Positions 11,900-20,316 of a stretch of DNA of 64,000 nucleotides are shown here, piece by piece. The notes below the pieces were generated by a model. The model saw nothing but the letters and a program-made list of their open reading frames with translations. It was not told the DNA's origin and searched no databases. The DNA comes from Leisingera sp. ANG-M1 (lineage in GTDB: Bacteria; Pseudomonadota; Alphaproteobacteria; Rhodobacterales; Rhodobacteraceae): NCBI RefSeq assembly GCF_000813745.1, contig NZ_JWLC01000008.1, forward strand, positions 356,143 to 420,142, given 5' to 3'. A program made the position numbers and the translations under genes. How positions within the stretch are numbered: the first letter of the stretch is position 1; each line of letters starts with the position of its first letter.

Positions 11900-13528
11900 A
11901 TGACGCGCGTTTCCGCAGGATGTTTTTTGCCGGGGATCAAGGCCGGATTGTTTGCTTTGGCTCTGGGCGGCCTGACCGCAGGGGCGGTTTCCAGCCCGGC
12001 GCTGGCCGAGGTTCCGGCGGCTTTCCGCCAGGCGGTGGCTGAGGCGGCATCCTCGAATGAGGCGGTGGCCCGGTTCTACCGTGAAAACGGCTATCAGGCG
12101 ATTTGGACTGGCGCAGACGAAGCGTCGCGTCAGCGCCGCAGTGCGCTTCTGGCCGCATTGGGCGACACAGGCGTTCATGGCTTGCCGGACCGGTCGGCCT
12201 TGATCGGTGATCTCATGCAGCAAATGCAGGAGGCCCGCACCACCCGCGATATTGGCAATGTTGAGGCCGCGCTGAGCCAGGCTCTGGTTGATTACGCCAC
12301 GGACCTTCAAACGGGGCTTCTGGTGCCGTCCCGGATTGACGATGGAATGGTGCGCAAGAAGCACTCCGTCGACGGGACTGCGTTTCTGACCGGAATCCGG
12401 GATGGCCAGCCTTTTGCGTTCCTGCGCAGCTTGGTGCCTGCCTCGCCGCAATACCGGGGCCTGATGCGCGAGAAGCTGCGGCTGGAACAGATCCTGACCG
12501 ATGGCGGCTGGGGTCCGGCTGTTAAGGCCAAGAAGCTGGAACCCGGCGATCAGGGGCCGGCGGTTATTGCTTTGAGAAACCGCCTGGTTGCGATGGGGTA
12601 TATGCCGCGCAGCGCTGCGCGAAGCTACGACAGCGCCCTGGTAGCGGCAGTTCAAAGCTTTCAATCCGATCATGGGCTGGAAACTGATGGCGTGGCCGGT
12701 GCCGGCACAATTGCCGAGGTCAACAAACCCGTTTCCGAGCGCATCAAGTCCATCATTATTGCAATGGAGCGGGAGCGCTGGCTCACCCCGGATAGGGGCG
12801 AACGGCATGTTCTGGTCAATCAGACCGATTTCACCGCCAAAATCGTCGACAACGGCGATGTTACTTTTGAAACCCGTTCGGTGATCGGCAAGAACACTCA
12901 CGACCGCCGCAGCCCGGAGTTCTCCGACGAGATGGAGCATATGGTGATCAACCCGAGCTGGTACGTGCCGCGCTCGATCATCACCAAAGAATACCTGCCG
13001 CAACTGAAAAACAATCCAGGTGCGGTCAGCCATATCCAGATCACTGACCGGCGCGGACGGGTGGTTGACCGCAGCACCGCGGATTTCACTCAGTACACAG
13101 CGCGGAACTTCCCCTACTCCATGCGCCAGCCGCCGAGCAGCCGCAACGCGCTGGGACTGGTCAAGTTCATGTTCCCTAACAAGTACAACATCTATCTGCA
13201 TGACACCCCGCAGAAGAGCCTGTTTGCCCGCGAGGTGCGGGCCTTCTCGCACGGCTGTATCCGCCTGGCCCAGCCGTTTGAATTTGCTTATGCGCTGCTC
13301 GCCAAACAGACTGAAAACCCCAAGGACTTCTTCCACCGGATTTTGAACTCCGGCAAGGAAACCAAGGTTGAATTGGAGCAGAAGGTGCCGGTGCATATCA
13401 TCTACCGGACCGCGGTTGTTTCGGGCAAAGGCCGCGCGGAATTCCGCCGTGATGTCTACGGCCGCGACGCCAAGGTCTGGGATGCGCTGGAACGGGCAGG
13501 GGTGGTGCTGCCCAGCGTTCAAGGGTAA
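11900..13528 (+). CDS. L,D-transpeptidase, YcbB type
   Basis: A 542-aa exported L,D-transpeptidase that forms 3-3 peptidoglycan crosslinks or anchors proteins to the wall. The order is an N-terminal signal segment (about residues 1-36), a scaffold region with YRENGYQAIWTG, a peptidoglycan-binding domain (LEPGDQGPAVIALRNRL, about 214-275), then the YkuD catalytic domain. The active-site motif is FSHGCIRL, with cysteine at about residue 453. The large domain layout matches E. coli YcbB/LdtD. It is divergent from a MepK-like gene, and lpxD starts 39 bases after its stop. Identification at family level is firm. Confidence 0.94.
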   Translation: MTRVSAGCFLPGIKAGLFALALGGLTAGAVSSPALAEVPAAFRQAVAEAASSNEAVARFYRENGYQAIWTGADEASRQRRSALLAALGDTGVHGLPDRSALIGDLMQQMQEARTTRDIGNVEAALSQALVDYATDLQTGLLVPSRIDDGMVRKKHSVDGTAFLTGIRDGQPFAFLRSLVPASPQYRGLMREKLRLEQILTDGGWGPAVKAKKLEPGDQGPAVIALRNRLVAMGYMPRSAARSYDSALVAAVQSFQSDHGLETDGVAGAGTIAEVNKPVSERIKSIIIAMERERWLTPDRGERHVLVNQTDFTAKIVDNGDVTFETRSVIGKNTHDRRSPEFSDEMEHMVINPSWYVPRSIITKEYLPQLKNNPGAVSHIQITDRRGRVVDRSTADFTQYTARNFPYSMRQPPSSRNALGLVKFMFPNKYNIYLHDTPQKSLFAREVRAFSHGCIRLAQPFEFAYALLAKQTENPKDFFHRILNSGKETKVELEQKVPVHIIYRTAVVSGKGRAEFRRDVYGRDAKVWDALERAGVVLPSVQG

Positions 13529-13567
13529 ATACCGGGCCCATACAGGATAATTCTGAAAGGGCCTGCC

Positions 13568-14641
13568 ATGTTCACTATCCGCCAGATCGCTGAGTCCCTG
13601 GGTGCCGAAGCCCAGGGCGACCTGGACCTGCTGATCGCAGGCGCGGCCGAGCCGCAGGATGCTGAAGCCAGCCAGGTTGCCATGGCGATGGCGCCCAAAT
13701 ATGCCGAAGGCCTTCAGGCGGGCAACGCACAGGCAGCGGTTCTGTGGGAGGGCGCCGACTGGCAGTCCTTTGGCCTGAAGGCGGCGATTTTCACTCCGCG
13801 TCCACGCATGACTATGTCCGGTGTGACTGCGATTCTGGACCGTGGCCAGGGTTTTGCGGAAGGCATTCACCCTTCTGCAGTTGTTGATCCTGCTGCTGAA
13901 CTGGGTGAAGGGGTTTCGGTCGGACCGCTGGCAATCATCGCCGCCGGCGCCAAGATCGGAGCGCGCTCGGTGATTGGCCCGCATTGCTATATCGGAGCCG
14001 ACGCTGTGATCGGTGAAGATGCGCAGCTGCGTGAAATGGTCTCCATCGGGGCGCGCGCCAGCATTGGCAACCGCTTTCGCGCCCAGCCTGGCGCGCGGAT
14101 CGGCGGCGACGGGTTCTCCTATGTCACACCCGAGGTTTCCGGCGCCGAGAATGCCCGCAAAACCATGGGAGACCAGGGCGAGGCCAAGGCGCAGTCTTGG
14201 GTGCGCATCCACTCTCTGGGTGCGGTCACCATTGGTGACGACGTTGAGATTGGCTCCAACTGCACCCTGGATAACGGAACCATCCGTGACACGGTGATCG
14301 GCAATGGCACCAAGATCGACAACCTTGTGCATGTCGGCCACAATACGCGTGTTGGCAATGACTGCCTGCTTTGCGGCCAGACCGGCATCTCCGGCTCGGT
14401 CGACATCGGCAACAATGTGGTGCTGGGCGGCCAATGCGGGGTGGTCGACAATATCTTCATCGGGGACGGCGTCATTGCCGGCGGCGGCACCAAGATCCTG
14501 TCGAATGTGCCCGCGGGCCGGGTGATCATGGGCTACCCGGGCGTTAAGATGGAAACCCACACCGAGATGTACAAAGCACAGCGCCGCCTGCCGCGGTTGA
14601 TGCGTGACATCGAATTGTTAAAAAAGGCTGTTTTCAAGTAG
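13568..14641 (+). CDS. lpxD: UDP-3-O-acylglucosamine N-acyltransferase (LpxD or LpxD-like)
   Basis: A 357-aa acyltransferase that adds a 3-hydroxyacyl chain from ACP to UDP-3-O-acylglucosamine in lipid A synthesis. It has an N-terminal uridine-binding domain (about 1-100), then many hexapeptide repeats forming a left-handed beta helix. The catalytic histidine pattern VHVGHN is present and a C-terminal helix closes the protein. lpxD usually lies in the bamA-fabZ-lpxA cluster; here it stands beside an ACP and a ketosynthase, so it may be a second, specialised copy. Family is firm; acyl specificity is unknown. Confidence 0.9.
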   Translation: MFTIRQIAESLGAEAQGDLDLLIAGAAEPQDAEASQVAMAMAPKYAEGLQAGNAQAAVLWEGADWQSFGLKAAIFTPRPRMTMSGVTAILDRGQGFAEGIHPSAVVDPAAELGEGVSVGPLAIIAAGAKIGARSVIGPHCYIGADAVIGEDAQLREMVSIGARASIGNRFRAQPGARIGGDGFSYVTPEVSGAENARKTMGDQGEAKAQSWVRIHSLGAVTIGDDVEIGSNCTLDNGTIRDTVIGNGTKIDNLVHVGHNTRVGNDCLLCGQTGISGSVDIGNNVVLGGQCGVVDNIFIGDGVIAGGGTKILSNVPAGRVIMGYPGVKMETHTEMYKAQRRLPRLMRDIELLKKAVFK

Positions 14642-14689
14642 CGGCGCAGTTACTACATCTGCCTCAGCCAGAAAGTCGGGGGTCCCATC

Positions 14690-14947
14690 ATGAGCACGCA
14701 GGACAAGGTCATCGCAATCATTGCCGAACAGGCGGTTCTGGAGCCATCGGATGTGACCCTCGACAGCACCTTGGAGGACCTTGGCATCGACAGCCTGGGT
14801 CTGGTGGAGAGCATCTTTGCCATCGAAGAAGAGTTCGACATCTCGATTCCTTTCAACGCGAATGAGCCCGAGCAGAGCGACTTTGACATCTCCAGCGTTG
14901 CGGCGATTATTTCCGGCATCGACAAGCTGGTCTCCGAAAAAGTGTAA
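14690..14947 (+). CDS. Acyl carrier protein
   Basis: An 85-aa acyl carrier protein. The phosphopantetheine attachment serine lies in the motif LGIDSLGLVE (DSL), followed by an acidic helix II and the FDISIP stretch. Its N-terminus (MSTQDKVIAIIAEQ) and acidic composition are typical. It starts 48 bases after lpxD and ends 6 bases before a ketosynthase start, so the three genes probably form one operon. It does not look like the housekeeping acpP, which normally sits by fabF and fabG; a dedicated carrier for a special acyl chain is likely. Confidence 0.92.
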   Translation: MSTQDKVIAIIAEQAVLEPSDVTLDSTLEDLGIDSLGLVESIFAIEEEFDISIPFNANEPEQSDFDISSVAAIISGIDKLVSEKV

Positions 14948-14953
14948 GCGTTC

Positions 14954-16162
14954 ATGAAACGAGTCGTTATCACCGGGGCAGGAACCATTAATGCCCTGGG
15001 TCATTCGGTGCCTGCGACCCTGGACGCCATGCGCGAAGGCCGCTGCGGCATTGGTGAGCTGAAATTTCGGGATGTCGACCGTCTGGCAATCCGGATCGGT
15101 GGGCAGGTGCGCGGGTTCGAGGCCGAAGGCCGCTTTAACCGCCAGCAGATGAGCCTTTATGACCGCTTCACCCAGTTCACCCTGACCGCGGCCAAGGAGG
15201 CGATTGAGCAATCCGGGCTGGAATTTCACGGTGAGCTGTCTGCCAAAGCCGGTGTGGTGCTTGGCAACTCTGGCGGCGGCATGCAAACGCTGGATGAGAA
15301 TTACCGCAGCGTCTATGAGGATGGCAAGAACCGGGTGCATCCCTTTGTGGTGCCCAAGCTGATGAACAACGCCGCGGCAGGCCATGTGTCGATGCAGTTC
15401 AACCTAAAAGGCCCCAGCTTCACGGTGTCCACGGCCTGTGCGTCCTCCAACCACGCGATGGCGCAAGCGTTTCAGATTGTGCGTTCGGGGATGAGTCCGG
15501 TGATGATCACCGGCGGCTCGGAATCCATGCTGTGCTTTGGCGGGGTCAAGGCCTGGGAAGGGCTGCGGGTGATGTCCAAAGACGCCTGCCGCCCGTTCAG
15601 CGCCAACCGCAACGGCATGGTGCAGGGCGAGGGCGCCGGTATCTTTGTGTTCGAGGAATATGAGCACGCCAAGGCCCGAGGCGCAGAAGTTCTTTGTGAA
15701 GTCATTGGCTTTGCAATGTCCTCTGATGCAGCGGATATCGTGATGCCCAGCAAGCAGGGCGCCGCCCGCGCCATAGCCGGTGCGCTTCAGGATGCCCGCA
15801 TTGATGCGTCAGAGGTGGGCTACATCAATGCCCATGGGACCGGCACAGCAGCCAACGACAAGACAGAATGCGCGGCAGTTGCCGATGTCTTTGGCCCGCA
15901 GGCCGACAAGCTGATGATCTCATCTACCAAATCCATGCATGGCCATCTGATTGGCGGCACCGGCGCGGTGGAGCTCTTGGCTTGCATCATGGCATTGCGC
16001 GACGGTGTGATTGCCCCGACTATCAGTTATGACGAACCTGACCCGGAGTGCGCGCTGGACGTGGTGCCGAATGAAGCGCGAGAGGCAAGGGTTGATGTAG
16101 TCTTGTCCAATGCCTTTGCCTTTGGTGGCTTGAACGCGGTCTTGGCTCTGCGCAAGGTCTGA
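14954..16162 (+). CDS. Beta-ketoacyl-ACP synthase, FabF-like
   Basis: A 402-aa condensing enzyme of the KAS I/II group that extends acyl-ACP with malonyl-ACP. The Cys-His-His triad is visible: the nucleophile in STACASSNHA, the first histidine in NAHGTGTAAND, and the second in MHGHLIGGTGA. The C-terminus FAFGGLNAVL is conserved. It follows the ACP gene by 6 bases and is followed by a terminator. The protein differs enough from canonical FabF that a role in a special fatty acid, perhaps for lipid A made with the adjacent LpxD, is plausible but unproven. Confidence 0.92.
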   Translation: MKRVVITGAGTINALGHSVPATLDAMREGRCGIGELKFRDVDRLAIRIGGQVRGFEAEGRFNRQQMSLYDRFTQFTLTAAKEAIEQSGLEFHGELSAKAGVVLGNSGGGMQTLDENYRSVYEDGKNRVHPFVVPKLMNNAAAGHVSMQFNLKGPSFTVSTACASSNHAMAQAFQIVRSGMSPVMITGGSESMLCFGGVKAWEGLRVMSKDACRPFSANRNGMVQGEGAGIFVFEEYEHAKARGAEVLCEVIGFAMSSDAADIVMPSKQGAARAIAGALQDARIDASEVGYINAHGTGTAANDKTECAAVADVFGPQADKLMISSTKSMHGHLIGGTGAVELLACIMALRDGVIAPTISYDEPDPECALDVVPNEAREARVDVVLSNAFAFGGLNAVLALRKV

Positions 16163-16173
16163 CCCCGAAAGAA

Positions 16174-16210
16174 CAACGCCGCGGCCAAAGGCGCGCGGCG
16201 TTTCTTTTTT
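16174..16210 (+). terminator. Terminator after the lpxD-ACP-ketosynthase cluster
   Basis: AACGCCGCG pairs with CGCGGCGTT through a short imperfect inner stem, followed by TTTCTTTTTT. It lies between the plus-strand cluster and the convergent IalB-family gene. Confidence 0.85.
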
Positions 16211-16227
16211 AACCTGGTTGCCGTGGC

Positions 16228-16857
16228 TTACTGCTTGACCACATCCACCACGTCATAGCCCGCGGTGAAACCACTCAAAGACAGCTTCATTTCCACAACC
16301 TGGTCCGGGGCCGGAGCCGGGCGAAGCGACAGAACAGCTTCGTTGCCTTTCTTGAAAGCATCGATGTCGCCCTGTGTCAGGCCAATTTGTGCCACACAGC
16401 CCAGCGGGTTGCAGAAGGAGTAATTGTACCGTTTGGCCGGCGCGCCATCGATTGAAATGGTCAGCGCGGCCGGCAGCAAGGTTTCCAGCGGTACGATCAC
16501 GGTAGCACCGGCAACAGCCTGGCCGCCCTGCTGGTCGATCCGGAACAGCGACACTTCGGCAATCGGGTTGCCTTGCGGCCCGGACAGGATTTGCAGCAGC
16601 GAGCAAGGGTCGGTTTCGTTTTCCGTCTTGATGCAAGCCAGATCCCAATCGCCATGCTTCTCTTTGGAGTAGCGCTGGCCAAGCCCGGGCTCGGCGTTAA
16701 CGGGTTCACCCAAATCCAAAAGCTGGTCCGCAGTCGATCCTGCCTGCTCCGCGGTTTCCGCCCCGGAGGTCTCTTCCGCGGCCGTTTCCTGCGCCGCCAG
16801 TGGTGCGGTCATTGCAAGAACCGCAGCAAGGGAGATTGGGGTCAGGGACTTCAACAT
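16228..16857 (-). CDS. Invasion-associated locus B (IalB) family protein
   Basis: A 209-aa exported protein of the IalB family, first described in Bartonella invasion and widespread in free-living alphaproteobacteria, where its role is unclear. A signal peptide is visible (MLKSLTPISLAAVLAMTAPL then AAQ), followed by a low-complexity Glu/Ala-rich linker to about residue 55, then the IalB domain beginning HGDWDLACIK. Cysteines occur in pairs (C at WDLAC, DPC, FC, GC), consistent with disulfides. It is monocistronic and convergent with the ketosynthase gene. Family assignment is good. Confidence 0.88.
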   Translation of the reverse strand: MLKSLTPISLAAVLAMTAPLAAQETAAEETSGAETAEQAGSTADQLLDLGEPVNAEPGLGQRYSKEKHGDWDLACIKTENETDPCSLLQILSGPQGNPIAEVSLFRIDQQGGQAVAGATVIVPLETLLPAALTISIDGAPAKRYNYSFCNPLGCVAQIGLTQGDIDAFKKGNEAVLSLRPAPAPDQVVEMKLSLSGFTAGYDVVDVVKQ

Positions 16858-16990
16858 GAATGCCTCATTTTTCTAAAGACGCTGCCAATGCGTGTAACAC
16901 GCTGCCCGGACAGTGTCAGGTCAATAACAAATGAACAGTGGGGAAATCCGCGCACGCTCTCTCAAATCCGGTAACATCCGCAAGAAAAAC

Positions 16991-17019
16991 AAAAAAGGGA
17001 ACCCGATGGCCCCCTTTTT
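16991..17019. terminator. Bidirectional terminator-like hairpin
   Basis: AAAAAGGG pairs with CCCTTTTT around a 12-base loop. Each strand shows a run of at least five T at its 3' side. No annotated gene clearly needs it in either direction, which is why it supports an unrecognised transcript. Confidence 0.6.
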
Positions 17020-17185
17020 CGTCATTGCGTCTCCCCGTCGGACTGGCCGACTTAGTTATTGGGTAGGACGTTACGAAAGGGCTAGCCATCGGTCAACATG
17101 CAAGTTCAAAAAAATGCAATTGAGCACGGTTTTGAGGAAAATTGCCCGCTGAGTCCGCCTGCATGGACGGCCTGCATAAAAAGAA

Positions 17186-17206
17186 GGCCGTGCACAAGGC
17201 ACGGCC
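17186..17206 (-). terminator. Strong hairpin with minus-strand T tract
   Basis: A perfect 8-bp stem GGCCGTGC / GCACGGCC has a 5-base loop. On the minus strand it is followed by TTCTTTTTATG, the form of an intrinsic terminator, yet no minus-strand gene lies directly upstream of it. Confidence 0.55.
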
Positions 17207-17332
17207 AGTCTGACAGGGAGGAAATGTCCGCCACGGCAACCGCATTTGCTGGGGCGGGCAAGTTTGACTATCGCACTAAAAAGTTAACGATGTATTGTTA
17301 TCCACAGGAAAAAGAACAGGCGGGGAACAGGC

Positions 17333-18877
17333 GTGACAGACAGCATTCTTCTAGGTGGCGGCGGCGAGGACTATGGCAATCCGCAGAGGATGAAACTCAA
17401 ATTTGCCAACCGGCACGGCCTTATCGCAGGGGCAACTGGCACCGGGAAGACGGTCACGCTGCAGATCCTCGCGGAAGGGTTCTCCAATGCTGGCGTGCCA
17501 GTGATCCTTGCCGACGTGAAAGGCGATTTGTCGGGTTTGGCGAAACCCGGGACCGAGGCACACAAACTGCATGAGGCGTTCACTGCACGGGCTGAAAAGA
17601 TCGGGTTTTCAGACTACAGCTATCACGCATGCCCGGTCACGTTTTGGGACTTGTTCGGCGAGCAGGGCCATCCCGTGCGCACCACGGTGGCCGAGATGGG
17701 CCCCTTGCTGCTGTCGCGCTTGCTGGAGTTGAGCGAAGCCCAGGAGGGCATTTTGAACATTGCCTTCCGGCTGAGCGATGAGGAAGGGCTGCCGCTGCTG
17801 GACTTGAAAGACCTGCAGGCCTTGCTGGTCTGGATCGGCGAGAACCGGGACAAGCTATCGCTGCGTTACGGCAATGTCTCAGCCGCGTCGATTGGTGCCA
17901 TTCAGCGCCGGCTTCTGGTGCTTGAGAACCAGGGCGGCGCCGGTCTGTTCGGCGAACCTGCGCTTGACCTCTCTGACTTGATGCGCTGTGATGAGGCGGG
18001 CAAGGGCATGATCAATATCCTGGCCGCAGACAAACTGATGGCGGCGCCGGGCTTGTATTCGACATTTTTGCTGTGGCTGCTGAGCGAACTATTCGAGGAG
18101 CTGCCCGAGGTAGGCGATCCGGAAAAGCCACGCCTTGTTTTCTTTTTTGACGAGGCGCACCTGCTGTTCGAAGACGCTCCCAAGGCCTTGACCGACAAGG
18201 TGGAGCAAGTGGCGAGGCTGATCCGCTCCAAGGGAGTGGGGATCTATTTCATTACTCAGAATCCGGCGGATGTTCCGGAGGATATCCTGGGCCAGCTGGG
18301 CAACCGGGTGCAGCACGCCTTGCGCGCGTTCACCGCGAAGGACCGAAAGAACCTGAAACTGGCCGCCGAGACCTATCGCGAAAACCCGCGGTTTCAGACC
18401 GGGGACGCGATCCGAGAAGTTGGCGTCGGAGAGGCTGTGACCTCGCTGCTGGAAAAAAAGGGCGTGCCTGGCGTGGTCGAGCGCACCCTGATCCGGCCTC
18501 CCAGTTCGCAACTGGGGCCGATCAACGATCAGGAGCGTTCGGATTTTCTAAAGGGCTCTGATATGGCTGGAAAATACGACAGGACGCTGGACCGGCGTTC
18601 GGCCTATGAAATCCTGTCTCAGCGGGCGCAGGCGTCAGCGCAGGAGGCCGAAGTTTCGGAGGCAGCCGCGGAAGATGCGCCGCAGCCGATGGCGCGGGAA
18701 TTCAATGCCGCCCGCCGTTACTCGGGATCCAGGGTGAGCCGGTCGTCTTCAAAGACCTACCGGAAGAAAGACAGTTTTGCCTCGGCCATGTCCGAAGCCG
18801 TCATCAAGGAGCTTAAGGGGACCACTGGCCGCCGCATCGTCAGGGGTATTCTTGGCAGTTTTTTCAAGGGGCGCTGA
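17333..18877 (+). CDS. DUF853 HerA-like ATPase
   Basis: A 514-aa P-loop ATPase of the DUF853 family, related to HerA/FtsK-type translocases; its cellular role is not established. Walker A is GATGTGKT near residue 34 and Walker B is [11 protein letters not shown] conserved [22 protein letters not shown] segment lies past the middle, and the C-terminus is rich in Ala, Arg and Lys. The start is a GTG at 17333 ([15 protein letters not shown]), which fits the family N-terminus. It is monocistronic and convergent with livM. Family assignment is firm. Confidence 0.9.
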   Translation: MTDSILLGGGGEDYGNPQRMKLKFANRHGLIAGATGTGKTVTLQILAEGFSNAGVPVILADVKGDLSGLAKPGTEAHKLHEAFTARAEKIGFSDYSYHACPVTFWDLFGEQGHPVRTTVAEMGPLLLSRLLELSEAQEGILNIAFRLSDEEGLPLLDLKDLQALLVWIGENRDKLSLRYGNVSAASIGAIQRRLLVLENQGGAGLFGEPALDLSDLMRCDEAGKGMINILAADKLMAAPGLYSTFLLWLLSELFEELPEVGDPEKPRLVFFFDEAHLLFEDAPKALTDKVEQVARLIRSKGVGIYFITQNPADVPEDILGQLGNRVQHALRAFTAKDRKNLKLAAETYRENPRFQTGDAIREVGVGEAVTSLLEKKGVPGVVERTLIRPPSSQLGPINDQERSDFLKGSDMAGKYDRTLDRRSAYEILSQRAQASAQEAEVSEAAAEDAPQPMAREFNAARRYSGSRVSRSSSKTYRKKDSFASAMSEAVIKELKGTTGRRIVRGILGSFFKGR

Positions 18878-18956
18878 AGTTGAATTGGGTTTGGCTGGTG
18901 CCAAACCCATGCCTCCGGCGGGGATATTTTTGGCAAGAGGAAAGACTGGGAAGGAA

Positions 18957-18992
18957 AACGCCGCCCGCGGGAGACCGGAGCGGCGTTTTTTT
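18957..18992 (+). terminator. Terminator between the DUF853 gene and livM
   Basis: AACGCCGC pairs with GCGGCGTT and is followed by seven T. A short T tract on the opposite strand suggests it also ends the convergent liv transcript. Confidence 0.88.
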
Positions 18993-18993
18993 G

Positions 18994-20316
18994 TTACTTC
19001 TCCGGGATCAACCCGCGGGGGCTGAACCTGAGAACCAGGAGCAGTATTAGTCCCATGGTGAACAGCCGCATGTGTGAGGCGCTTGCCAGCAGATGCGCTT
19101 TCAGATCGCTGCCGTCGGCCATGCCCGCTGTCACAAGTTCCATCAAGAGGATGCCCATCGGCTCCACCTTGATCCAGAAGAACCAGATAAGCATGCCGCC
19201 CAGCACCGCGCCGAAGTTGTTGCCGGAGCCGCCGACGATCACCATCACCCAGATCAGGAAGGTGAAGCGCAGCGGGTTGTAAGTGCCCGGCGTCAGCTGG
19301 CTGTCGAGGGTGGTCATCATCGCGCCGGCAATGCCGCAGATGGCGGAGCCCAGCACAAAGATCTGCAAGTGGCGGCGGGTCACATCCTTGCCCATCGCCT
19401 CGGCCGCGGTTTCATTGTCGCGGATCGCACGCATCATCCGGCCCCAGGGGCTTTTCAGTGCCATCTGCGCCATCCACAGGAAGGCCAGTAGCACGGCGGT
19501 GAACAGCAGCGCATAGATGATTTTGACGTAGAGTGTGGAGGCCTCAATGCCGTCCAGGCCAAAAAATGCTGCCCGCTCCAGGAAGGCTGGATCCGCCTGC
19601 AGGTTGACTTCGTACTCCATCGGACGCGGAAGGCCGACCACGTTTTTCACGCCGCGCGACAGCCAGTCCTCGTTCTTGAGCACCGCCAGGATGATCTCAG
19701 CAATGCCCAAAGTGGCAATCGCCAGATAATCCGAACGCAGGCCCAGAGCGGTCTTGCCGATCAGCCAGGCAGCGCCTGCCGCAAGCAAGCCGCCTGCAGG
19801 CCAGGCCAGCAGCACCGGCAGGCCTAGGCCGCCGATGTTGCCCTGCAGCGCTGGATTGATAGCCTCAACCGAGCCCACTGCCGGATCAAAGATCGCACGG
19901 TAGACAAAGAAGCCAACGATCATGACCGCGGCCAGCACCAGCATGCGTGCCTTGCCCGGCGCCATGAACTTGGTGATCATCACGCCGGACACAACGGTCA
20001 ACGCGCCCATCGCCAGCGCCATTACGATACTGACACCGCCAGAGGACCAGGCCTCGGGGATAACCGGGGTCGAGGTCAGCACCACGGCCAGCCCTCCCAG
20101 TGCGGTAAAGCCCATGATTCCGACGTTGAACAGACCGGCAAAGCCCCACTGGATGTTCACGCCGATGGCCATGATGGCCGAGATCAGCCCCATGTTCAGG
20201 ATCACCAGCGCCGAGTTCCAGGAGCCGGAGAAGAACAGGAAGTCCGTTGCGCCTTCAGCCAGGATCAGCACCCCGACAACGGCGAAAAGAAGGGTATGTT
20301 TCATAGTTTCGGTCAT
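18994..20316 (-). CDS. livM: Branched-chain amino acid/amide ABC permease LivM
   Basis: A 440-aa inner-membrane permease of the HAAT transporter family, with about ten hydrophobic segments. The conserved LivM pattern is visible: NIQWGFAGLFNVG near the N-terminus, GLRSDYLAIATLGIAEI in the middle and DSQLTPGTYNPLRFTFLIWV. It is longer than E. coli LivM counterparts in some loops. The ATG overlaps the livH stop (ATGA at 20313-20316), indicating coupling. It is the last gene of the liv operon, followed by a terminator. The transported substrate could be branched-chain amino acids, amides or urea. Confidence 0.93.
   Translation of the reverse strand: MTETMKHTLLFAVVGVLILAEGATDFLFFSGSWNSALVILNMGLISAIMAIGVNIQWGFAGLFNVGIMGFTALGGLAVVLTSTPVIPEAWSSGGVSIVMALAMGALTVVSGVMITKFMAPGKARMLVLAAVMIVGFFVYRAIFDPAVGSVEAINPALQGNIGGLGLPVLLAWPAGGLLAAGAAWLIGKTALGLRSDYLAIATLGIAEIILAVLKNEDWLSRGVKNVVGLPRPMEYEVNLQADPAFLERAAFFGLDGIEASTLYVKIIYALLFTAVLLAFLWMAQMALKSPWGRMMRAIRDNETAAEAMGKDVTRRHLQIFVLGSAICGIAGAMMTTLDSQLTPGTYNPLRFTFLIWVMVIVGGSGNNFGAVLGGMLIWFFWIKVEPMGILLMELVTAGMADGSDLKAHLLASASHMRLFTMGLILLLVLRFSPRGLIPEK

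Larger units (their letters stand above)
16858..17332. other. Non-coding stretch with two strong hairpins, possible small RNA locus
   Basis: A 475-base region between the IalB gene and the HerA-like gene. It holds two hairpins (16992-17019 and 17186-17206), both with T tracts when read on the minus strand. Short frames here have no recognisable product. A strong Shine-Dalgarno (AGGGAGG at 17215-17221) precedes an ATG at 17224 in a frame different from the downstream gene, giving MSATATAFAGAGKFDY before it runs into that gene. I do not call a gene there. Confidence 0.4.

Noticed and set aside
11849..14560. A 903-codon open frame on the minus strand opposite the L,D-transpeptidase and lpxD genes
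   Set aside because: It spans two real genes in antisense and shows no domain or signal; long antisense frames are common at this base composition.
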